From: Auxenochlorella pyrenoidosa
Lineage: Eukaryota; Chlorophyta; Trebouxiophyceae; Chlorellales; Chlorellaceae
DNA: 10,563 nt
Direction of reading: 5' to 3'
Assembly: GCA_001430745.1 (NCBI GenBank)
Contig: KQ481993.1
Coordinates: 923,519-934,081 of the forward strand
Each line of letters begins with the position of its first letter. Position 1 is the first letter of the stretch. The translations under genes were made by a program, and so were the position numbers. The notes under the pieces are model-generated. The model was not told where the DNA came from. It worked only from the letters and a program-made list of their open reading frames with translations, and did not search any database. Of this stretch, positions 1-7,164 are shown piece by piece.

Positions 1-1297
1 AGCGGCGCGCTGGTGGGCACCGGGGGGCAAGGCAGCGGCGCAGGCGGGCCGATCCCGCCCACCGCTGTCTTGGTGCCGCAGGCGGCCAGACCTGGAAGCT
101 GCTGCGCGGGTCGCGACAGGTACCACCGCCGTGGCCACGCTGTGCGCGCCCCTGCACCAAGGCCTGGCCGCGGCCGCCAGGCATAGGCAGAGCTGGGCAC
201 AAGCACCGCACAAGCATGGCATGGTCGCTGCGCAGGCGCGGCACGAGCCAGGGGGCGCCCCACCGACCTGCGGGGCGCGGCTTGGGCACCACCTGCGGCC
301 TGGGCGGCGCCCGCGGCTGGAACTGGTCGCCATCAAAATAGAAGTAGGGGTTCAGCCCCAGCCGCTGCAGCAGCGCCCCCAGGTTGCGCTGCACCAGCAC
401 CGCGCAGTTGCCGCCGGTGGTCTTGAGCTGGAAGCGCAGGCGGCTCAGGCGGCCGCTGTTCGACGGGTCCCTGCCGCACACAAGGAAGGAAGGGCCCGGG
501 GTGGCAGGGAGCTGTGAAGGGGGCAAGGACTCTTGTGACAAGCGGGGGCAGGGGGCTGCAACACGGTGGGCTCCACTGACATGGGAGCCTGGTGGGGTAC
601 TGCTACCTCGGCCGGCAGCGCGTGCATCCGCCCAGCGAGGGTACACCCCTCCCTCGTGCTCGCTCGCCTGAAGGTGAAGGACAGGTTCCTGATGGACGCA
701 GCCGGGTAGCCGGTGGGCGTGTCTGCGTTCTCCAGGCTGCGAGCAAACTCTGTGACCGCCGCCATGGCCTGCCGATTGGCCTCCAGGTCCTTGGCGGGCA
801 GCACCTGCACAGGGCGGGTTGTGCTGGTGTGCCACCGGCCAGGCTGGCGCGGCACGGGGCATCGCCTGCGAGCCAACGATGCCGGCTGGCGCTGCAGGGT
901 CGGCAGGCGACAAACGCAGCTGTGGCCCGCCAGCCTCCTGCGCACCTGCCCTGTGACTGCCGCCTCCAGCTGCTGCAGCGCCACACTGAAGGGCTGCGGC
1001 TGAACCTGAAGCATCACAGGCAAACGGGGGTGAGGCGGCGTTGAGAGAGCGCGATCCTCCCTCGGTGCACATCCCAGCGGTGCAGGTGTAGAGCTGAGCA
1101 CGGTGGCACACTGCACCTCTCACCTCTGCCTCCTCGCCGTCTCCACTGCTGGCATGCGCCAGACGGGCCTGCTGCAGGGCGGGCGGCAGTCGCCAACCTG
1201 CCCCTGACGCTGCTGCTGCCACTGGCGGCGTGCGTGTGGCAGTTGCGGCATAGCTTATCAGCAGCTCTCCGGCTGCCCGCCGCAGTTGTGCAAGCAT
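1..1297 (-). CDS. Putative mitochondrial protein, unrecognised (possibly TCAIM/DUF4460-like), 3' end outside window
   Basis: Exons on the minus strand, 5' to 3': 1297-1124, 1005-946, 804-668, 470-293 and 98-1 (the last junction is uncertain). Phases agree at each join (0, 0, 2, 0). The start is the ATG at 1297. The first 58 residues begin MLAQLRRAAGELL, are rich in Ala and Arg and almost free of acidic residues until GDGEEAE, as in a mitochondrial presequence. The body holds NADTPTGYP (about 105-113), RNLSFTFRDPS (117-127), LRFQLKTTGGN (135-145), a Leu-rich helix NLGALLQRLGL and PYFYFDGDQF (165-174). The third intron uses a GC donor. I do not recognise the family with certainty. The order presequence, Asn-rich helix, beta strand 'SFTFR', second strand 'LRFQLKTTG' and Leu-rich helix resembles the N-terminal DUF4460 region of mitochondrial TCAIM-like proteins, but the HPD-like motif is not seen. 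Function unknown; existence of the gene is fairly sure, identity is not. Confidence 0.6.
   Translation of the reverse strand, partial: MLAQLRRAAGELLISYAATATRTPPVAAAASGAGWRLPPALQQARLAHASSGDGEEAEVRGAVCHRAQLYTCTAGMCTEGGSRSLNAASPPFACDASGSAAALQCGAAAAGGGSHRAGAQEAGGPQLRLSPADPAAPAGIVGSQAMPRAAPAWPVAHQHNPPCAGAARQGPGGQSAGHGGGHRVCSQPGERRHAHRLPGCVHQEPVLHLQASEHEGGVYPRWADARAAGRGSSTPPGSHVSGAHRVAAPCPRLSQESLPPSQLPATPGPSFLVCGRDPSNSGRLSRLRFQLKTTGGNCAVLVQRNLGALLQRLGLNPYFYFDGDQFQPRAPPRPQVVPKPRPAGRWGAPWLVPRLRSDHAMLVRCLCPALPMPGGRGQALVQGRAQRGHGGGTCRDPRSSFQVWPPAAPRQRWAGSARLRRCLAPRCPPARR
471..667 (-). other. Probable GC-AG intron of the left-edge gene
   Basis: The intron starts GCGAGC after exon end TTCAG and ends GTGCGGCAG. 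Removing it gives a continuous phase-2 join (…SFTF-R-DPSNSGRL…). A GT donor 21 nt further into the intron (GTGTAC) keeps the same phase but adds seven residues (RASTREG) between two conserved-looking strands, so the GC donor seems the better choice. This is inference from one sequence. Confidence 0.5.
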
Positions 1298-1832
1298 TGT
1301 TGCCGTCCAAAGCGCTTGTGGGATAAGGACCGGCCAGAAAAGCTCAGGGTGTGAAGACCGATGGAGGCAACAGTGAGTTTCTGGGGCCGATCGGGTCTCG
1401 ACAGAGCCTCGCCAGAGTGGATCGATAAGGGTCTGATCTTGGCTTCGTCTTTCGTTGCTCGGCCAAGTGGGAAGCACTCAGCATGGCGCAGCATGTCCAC
1501 TGTTCAGCACATGCGGCTTATTTCGGACGCACGACGGACGATCACATATTTTTAATTCAGTCTGGAATTATTGGGTCGCGCTGTGCAGCTAGAACAGCAC
1601 CGCCTCTCTCGTCCACAGCACCAGGTGGTGCGCACAGCCCCGATCTTGGCGGGGAAGCGTGTCGGTCATCGTAAGGTAACTGCGAGCATTGCTGCCACCT
1701 CCATCTTTACTGCCAGCAGTGCCGCCGCTGCCGGCTGCCTGGCAGAGTTGGAGAATCCTGGTATTTGCACAGGGTCCACTCCGTTCCCGACAATCCATCT
1801 CTGTTCTTGACATCTCGTGCAGGCTGGAAGCA
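1298..1832. promoter_or_regulatory. Divergent intergenic region, left-edge gene / methyltransferase
   Basis: The 535 nt between the two divergent starts hold no supported coding exon. The region is less GC-rich than its surroundings. It has an AT block at about 1543-1556 (acatatttttaat), the only TATA-like stretch seen. A pyrimidine-rich tract ending in GTGCAG at 1822, just before the methyltransferase ATG, looks like a splice acceptor, so part of this region may be a 5' UTR intron. No long repeat was seen. Confidence 0.45.
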
Positions 1833-3793
1833 ATGGTGCAGTTGTCGGGCAAGACGATCATCAAGGGCGTGGGCCTCTACTTTGCGGCAGGTGAAGGCGG
1901 CGCTGCAAAGCTTGCTGCTTCTGCGGCATGGACAAGACACTGCCCTCCCCCCTGCCCTCTCTCATACATCCCATCCTGACCTCCCTGCAGCTGTGGGAGG
2001 CTACCTGTACTTGCGGTCCAGCAAAGCGCCCGCGCCGGCCCCCGGCTGCGGCTGCGGCGGGCGGCACGAGCGCAGCGACGCTGGCGCCGCCGGCAGCCGC
2101 GACGAGGAGGGGGCAGCCGATGGGCAGGCCACCTTTGACCGCATTGCCGACTTTTACGACTCGTGCATCAACACTGACGAGACGTTTATGGGCATCAAGC
2201 TCATGCGCCGCTGGCTGATGCGGCAGGCTGAGGTGAGCCGGGGGCGCCCGCTGGGGCAGGTGGGCCAGCCGGGAAGGCAGCTGGCACAGGCAGGGTTGGA
2301 CACGCAACGTGATGCAACACGTTGCGCGGTGCTGCCTGGCTGTTGATTCTTGCAAGCCACCGCAGCGTATGATAAACAGCCGCCAGCCCTCCATCTGGCT
2401 GCCTCTGCCAGCAACAGCGTGCCTGGCGGGCACCTCTCTGTGCAGGGTGGGGTGCAGTAGCGTCGGGGGCACCAGCCACCACCCCAGCCTCCTGCGCCTG
2501 CGCCGACCAGCCTGCTGGGGGACCCGCCCGCAGGGCGATGTGCTGGAGGTGTCGGCTGGCACTGGGCGCAACCTTCCGTATTACGACCCGCGCCGCCTGC
2601 GCTCCCTCACCCTCACCGACACCTCCCGCCACATGCTGGTCAACGCCGCCGACAAGTTCGAGGCGCTGGCGGCCCAGCAGGGGTGGGCGGCGCAGGCGGC
2701 GCCCGTGCGCTTTGAGCTGGCAGATGCGCAGCGCCTGGTGGCCAAGCCAGAAGCCAGCAGCAGCAGCGGCAGCAGCAACAGCGGCAGCAGCAGCAGCAGC
2801 GGCGGCAGCAGCGGCGGCGGCAGCAGCGGCAGCGCAAGCGCAGCAGCAGAGCCGCAGCCGGCGGGCGCGCCGCACCGCCCGCCGCTGCGCGAGCCCTGCA
2901 CCTTCCCGCCGCACACCTTTGACGTTGTTGTGGACACGTTTGGGCTGTGCTCGCAGCAGGACCCCGTGACGGCGCTCAAGGTGCGGAGCCCGGCAGGCTG
3001 GCTCCTTGTGCACCACTTGGCCAGCACCCTTGCATGAACCTGGACAGGCGCCGCCTGCTGATGCCGGGGCCGTCTAACTGCGCGGCTGGAACGCCTCCCG
3101 TGGGGCTGCCTGCAGGGCATGGCATGCTTTTGCCCGCCAGGCATACCATGCCTGCCTCCGACCGCCCTGCTCTGCCTCATGGCTGATGTGCTCATCCCCC
3201 CGCCACCCCCACCCCGCCACGGTGCCTGCCTCCGCAGGAGATGGCACGCGTGTGCAAGCCGGGCGGCCGCATCCTGCTGCTGCAGCATGGCAAGGGCAGC
3301 TGGGGGTTTATCAACAACGTGCTGGACAGCGGGGCAGGTGAGGCTGTCATTGACTGGTGTTGACAAGCAGGATGTGGACACAAGGCGGGTGCACCTTGGA
3401 AGGAGGGCATGCCCCGTTAGCCCCCCACGCAGTTGCTGGCTACCCTCACACAATCAGCTGCTTCACCAGGCGTGCATTGCTGGGACCCCTGGGCCCGCCT
3501 CAGTGTCGACCGCTCCTCGCATGCATGCTGCAGTGGATGTCCCCACCGGCATCCCACCCAACAAGCGTCAAATTCTTGTTGCCCCCCGTCTGTGCCTCCC
3601 CTCTGCCCCTCTGTGCTCTGCAGGGGAGCACTTCCGCAAGTGGGGCTGCTGGTGGAACCGCGACATTGAGCGCATCGTGCGGCAGGCGGGGCTGGAGGTG
3701 GAGAGCCTGAGCCGCTGGCACTTTGGCACCACCACCCTGTGTGTGGCGCGCCCGCCCGCAGCAGCAGGCAGCGATGTCGCGGGCGCAGCCTGA
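1833..3793 (+). CDS. OMS1-like class I SAM-dependent methyltransferase, membrane-anchored (338 aa)
   Basis: Five exons: 1833-1890, 1991-2232, 2534-2980, 3238-3337, 3624-3793; phases 1, 0, 0, 1; stop TGA at 3791. The protein starts MVQLSGK, then has one hydrophobic segment (about residues 13-27), a linker, and FDRIADFYDSC (68-78) followed by MRRWLMRQAE. Motif I is LEVSAGTGRN (104-113), the acidic ribose-binding residue is D129 in LTLTD, and FDVVVDTFGLCS (229-240) is the strand 4 region. EMARVCKPGGRILLLQHG (250-267) is strand 5, and KWGCWWNRDIERIV plus RWHFGTTTL form the C-terminal lid. This order matches the OMS1/METTL-like branch, whose yeast member sits in the mitochondrial inner membrane. 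Substrate is unknown. Unusual: a Ser/Gly-rich stretch at about 174-206 inside the catalytic domain. The N-terminus could extend upstream, since a splice acceptor lies 10 nt before the ATG. Confidence 0.85.
2233..2533 (+). other. Intron 2 of the methyltransferase gene (301 nt)
   Basis: Starts GTGAGC and ends GCCCGCAG, phase 0. It joins …MRQAE directly to GDVLEVSAGTG…, which is the spacing expected before motif I. No gene or obvious repeat inside; the open frames crossing it are read-through. Confidence 0.8.
2755..2850 (+). repeat. Imperfect AGC/GGC trinucleotide repeat, in-frame Ser/Gly tract
   Basis: About 96 nt of AGC, GGC and related triplets inside methyltransferase exon 3. They encode about 30 residues, almost all Ser and Gly with one Asn and a short Ala end. 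It lies between the ADAQRLVAKP segment and FDVVVDTFG, so in a loop between core strands. The same tract read on the other strand or in other frames gives false poly-Ala, poly-Arg/Cys and poly-Leu open frames. Confidence 0.9.
3112..3155. repeat. Imperfect inverted repeat in methyltransferase intron 3
   Basis: Arm GCAGGGCATGGCATGC (3112-3127) can pair with GCATACCATGCCTGC (3141-3155) with one bulge and one mismatch around a 13-nt loop. It lies within intron 2981-3237. It may be only a chance hairpin; no protein-coding role. Confidence 0.5.
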
Positions 3794-4015
3794 GCGCATG
3801 CACAGAGGGTGTCACAAGGAACGCGGCCTCGTATACATGCTGCCTCCAGGCCTGGATGCCGTCTTGCGGTTTGACATGGGATTGAAGAGTTGCATCATGG
3901 AACACATATGTGGATGTCGACTGAGGTGCATAGGAGCGCAGCATGCTGGCTTGCAACAGCAGTGCCAAAATCACGACAGAAAAGAGAGCCTCGTTGCAGC
4001 AAGGGCAGGCAGGGG
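3794..4015. other. Convergent 3' region between methyltransferase and surE
   Basis: 222 nt separate the two stop codons of converging genes, so both 3' UTRs must share or overlap this stretch. I see no TGTAA element, the usual green-algal poly(A) signal, on either strand here, and no RNA gene. Confidence 0.6.
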
Positions 4016-6851
4016 TCAGCAGGCTGCGTGGCTGGCTGCAACCATGCCTGCCGCAAGCGGCGACGCAGCTGCCCCTGCCGCCTCTGATGCCGCCGCTGCC
4101 GCCGCCACCACCTCTTTAGGGATGCCCCCCGCCTGCACACCCAGGTGCCCTGCTGCTGCAACCATGGCTGTGGCCAGCGCCTGCACGGCATGCGACTGCA
4201 CGCGCTGCGCGGCGGCAGCTGCTGTGAGCGGCAGGTCTGCGGGAAGGGGAGCAGCAAGGGGGGAGGCCCTCAGGGCGGGTGCGGAGCAAACATCAACGCA
4301 GCTGCGCAGGCGCCCAAAAGGCTGGTGCATTAGCCAGCACGGTGCCGCCGCCTGCTGGCCGGTGCTTGCGCACACCCCTCCTGCCGGCAGACAGCTGGCC
4401 CTCCCTGCTGGGTCCAGCCTCCCCGACCCCCCACCGCAACCCCCCACACAAACATCACCCCTCCACCACCACCAAGCTCACCGGAGCGCAGGCCCACCGG
4501 CGTGACGGCCACGTAGCCCTGGGACACCGCCCAGGAGTCGCTGCCCTCGCTGGCGTCGCCGCGCAGGCTGCCCGCGGCATTGCGGAAGGCGCGCAGCGTC
4601 ACGCCCCCTGCAGGGCCGCAGGAACACGACACAGAGCTGGTCTTCCTGCTTAGGCGCTGCTCTGGTTGGCTGCACATGCTGTGCCGCCGCTGGTGGTGGC
4701 AACACAGGCGGGCACGATGCACACCCAGGCGACTGCAGAGGCCCCCCCGCACCATTCTGGCTGTCTTTGATGTGCTCATCATCCGCCTCCAGCTCCTGCA
4801 ACCGAGGGCAGAGGATGGCGTGTGTCGGTGCACGGGCCAACGCTCTGCTTCCCTGGACTGTGCTGGCTCGGACGACGCCAGCGCTGCTATGCTGGCCGTC
4901 GCGCCATGGCACATGTGCCCGCCGTCCTCCGTGTGCTCGGATCCCTTCACTGCACCCGCCCAGCACCCACCGTCCAGTTGGGGAAGTGGCAGTGCTGGCC
5001 CTGATAGGACAGGTAGAAGCCGCGCACGTCACCCACGCCGCCCTGCGGCACGTTCACCTGCAGGGGGCAGAGGGGAGGCGGGGGCTCGGCCTGTATGGCC
5101 TGCAGCGCATGCCTAGATGCCGGGGGCCCCGTGGGCTGGCCGCATGCAGGAGCGAGGAGCTGGCATCGGCCTGCTCCTGCGACGCGTCTGCCTGCAGGTT
5201 TGTCTTTCGCTGTCCGAGGCACTCACGTTGACCACCTGCCCAGCCAAGCTGGCTGCCAAGCTCGCGCTGCCAGCGGGCCAGGCCCACGTGCTCGGAGGCG
5301 GCAGCACGCCCAGCACGGCCTGCAGTCGAGGCGCAAGGCCGGGCAGAAGGGCAGGAGGAAATGGTGGGGCTGCGACCTTGGAGGAGATAGAGCAATTTGA
5401 TTCGAGCAGAAAAAGGGACGTAATCGGGGCGCCATTGGACGTCCAACCACCGCTCGCGTGGCGCCCCGCCCCGCATCGCTGCCTTTGATGCGGCTGCCCA
5501 CCTTCATGAGGGCCAGGGTGTAGGTGGCGGCGGCGGCGTACTGCTCCTCGGTGCGCGCCAGGTAGTTGTCCAGCGAGACGGCGATGGCGGGGACGTCCTG
5601 CGGGTGGGTGGACAGGGTTGGTGTGTGTGTGTGTGTGGTGGTGGCGGTGGTGGTGGTGGCGGTGAGTGTGTGTGTGCGTTTGGGGGCCGGAGGGGGGGGG
5701 GGGCGGCAGCTCGGCACGACCACTTGCACGACCGGGTGCACACCACCGCGTTTGCTGGTACCCCAGACGACGCATGCGGCCACACGCTTTGGTCAGCCTG
5801 CCAAGCGTTGGCTGTGCGAGGCGCCCTTGGGTGCCGCACCTTGCAGGCCGCCTCGCGCGCCGCGCCGACCGTGCCCGAGTAGATGACATGCAGGCCGCAG
5901 TTGTCGCCGCGGTTGATGCCGCTCACCACCAGGTTGAAGGAGGGGTTGCGCAGCAGCGGTCCGTACAGCGCAATCATGACAGAGTCGGCTGCGCAGGAGG
6001 GTGGGGTGGAGCGGGGGTGGAGGTGGGGGTGGGGGGCAGGCAGCGGGGTGAGAGCGAGGCCTGGAAGAGGGGGCCTGGCAGCGAGCTGGGCATGCAGCAG
6101 GAGCCACCAGGCAATCCGCGGCTGCGCTGCTGCACGCGCGGCGCTGGCGAGGTGGCACGCAGCGTGCGCAGCAGGCAACCAAGACGCACGGCGGGCGTGG
6201 GCGGAGCCACCCACCTGGCGTGCCCTCTACTGCATATGCCTCCTCGGCGCCCTCCACCGGCAGCTCCCAAGTGTGCAGATCTGGAACAGGCAGCGGCGAG
6301 CGGTTGCATCAACAAAGCCGCGCGCATGCAGCCATGCAGGGAACAGAGGCCCGCTTGTGGTGTGCGAAACAAAGGGCCGTCTTGCGGTGCGTGCACTCGC
6401 CGGCATGTGCACCCACAGAACCCCAGCAAACTGCCAACTCACGCTTTCCCACGGTGATGCAGTGGCTCTGCGCCGAGCGCTCGCCGCTGGGTGCCGAGAC
6501 GCAGAAGGAGCAGAAGCCGTCCACGCTGAGAGCGGCAGCCAGGGCACGCAGGCCTGGCGCGGTGATGCCTGTGCGGTAGCACCAGGGAGGGAGAGGCAGC
6601 AGATACCAAGCATGGAGGGCAGTGAGCGGCTGCGCAGGAGGCTGGCAGCTGGCGGCGGAAGGTGACGCAGGCCGACGTGAGCCCACGGCAACAGAGGCAT
6701 GCAGGCGGCGGCATGCTCCCAGGTCTGACGCAGCATATCAATGTCAGTCAAATTGGTCGTCGCGGCCTCCTGCAGCCTGGTGTGCAGGCCGCAAGAGGAG
6801 CAGGGAGCCCTCACCGTCGTCATTGCTCAGGAGCACCCTCGGCTTGTTCAT
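4016..6851 (-). CDS. surE: SurE-type 5'/3'-nucleotidase (survival protein E family), 347 aa
   Basis: Ten exons, 5' to 3': 6851-6815, 6568-6443, 6280-6215, 5988-5840, 5597-5502, 5319-5227, 5057-4971, 4795-4753, 4607-4482, 4236-4016. All phases agree. The start is firm for this exon: an in-frame TGA lies 8 codons upstream of the ATG. The protein shows the SurE signature in order: [13 protein letters not shown] (metal-binding D11, D12), [18 protein letters not shown] (S44 aligns with the metal-ligand Ser), [17 protein letters not shown] (N102) followed by [29 protein letters not shown], then [13 protein letters not shown] and a divergent 'DLPLTA' end. The family removes phosphate from nucleoside 5'/3'-monophosphates with a divalent metal. 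No transit peptide is visible, so it is probably cytosolic. Oddities: SNDDG in place of the common TNDDG, and an Ala-rich C-terminal tail (about residues 280-347). Exon 6 is the least sure: its acceptor could lie further upstream in the same frame. Confidence 0.92.
5598..5839 (-). other. surE intron 4, carrying simple repeats
   Basis: Starts GTGCGG after TGCAAG and ends CCCGCAG before GACGTCCCC, phase 0. On the transcript strand its 3' half is a run of 12 C followed by CA and CCA/CCG repeats, forming an unusually long pyrimidine-biased tract before the acceptor. Confidence 0.85.
5621..5703. repeat. (GT)n / (GGT)n microsatellite with a 12-G run
   Basis: GT repeat at 5621-5637, GGT/GGC repeats at about 5637-5663, a second GT block at about 5663-5677, and 12 consecutive G at 5692-5703. 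Entirely within surE intron 4. The Gly/Val-rich open frames across it are an artefact of the repeat. Likely polymorphic in length. Confidence 0.9.
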
Positions 6852-7164
6852 CTTTCTCAGAGTAACGATCGATCAGAATTTAAGACGCTGCCACCTTGCA
6901 ACAGAGGTGCATTTGGGGGAGGTGGGGCGTAGCGGGCTTGGCGCAGCGTCGCGGCCAGAGCAGCGACCCTGCTTTCTTGTCCGCACCGCTGATTGGATCT
7001 TGGCCCCAATCTTCCTGCTTGCAGCTAACCTATCTCCAATACAAAGATTCTGGCGCGCCCCTTGCTCGCTCGAAACCTGGCCTTTCGAAACCTGGCCTCC
7101 TGCAACTCTCGGCTGTGCATTTGCGTCTCAGCGGTGCCGCAGGTGTCAACATACCACACGAGCT
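6852..7164. promoter_or_regulatory. Divergent promoter region, surE / SNF2 remodeller
   Basis: 313 nt between the two starts. It holds CCAAT on the minus strand at 6992-6996 (ATTGG) and on the plus strand at 7006-7010 and 7036-7040, a 15-bp tandem repeat at 7070-7098, and a lower GC content near the surE start (GATCGATCAGAATTTAAG around 6866-6883). No TATA box is clear. Assignment as promoter follows from the head-to-head gene arrangement. Confidence 0.5.
7070..7098. repeat. Two tandem copies of TCGAAACCTGGCCT, period 15
   Basis: Copies at 7070-7083 and 7085-7098 are identical over 14 nt, with one T between. They end 66 nt before the proposed SNF2 ATG, so they could be a duplicated factor-binding site or part of the 5' UTR. 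Confidence 0.85.

Noticed and set aside
445..1116. Single 223-residue minus-strand open frame as one exon
   Set aside because: Its middle contains real exons 2 and 3 of the left-edge gene, but the flanking parts are intron sequence: the joined model gives a better continuous protein and a presequence.
1361..1372. Upstream first exon ATGGAGGCAACA with donor GTGAGT for the methyltransferase
   Set aside because: Its phase (0) does not match the acceptor at 1822, which needs phase 2 to keep the LEAMVQL frame.
2755..2850. CRISPR or satellite array
   Set aside because: Triplet repeat within a coding frame, with no spacers.
2201..3016. Long minus-strand open frame with poly-Ala, antisense to the methyltransferase
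   Set aside because: The Ala run is the shadow of the AGC/GGC repeat; the opposite strand carries clear methyltransferase motifs with consistent splice phases.
5604..5882. Plus-strand Gly/Val-rich small protein
   Set aside because: Product of translating GT/GGT repeats and antisense surE; no independent support.
5113..5889. Long minus-strand open frame with His/Thr repeats
   Set aside because: It reads through surE introns and the GT microsatellite; only its short SurE-like parts are real, and they belong to different frames joined by splicing.
4016..6851. Bacterial origin or recent transfer of surE
   Set aside because: The gene has nine spliceosomal introns and the same base composition as its neighbours; SurE homologues are known in plants.
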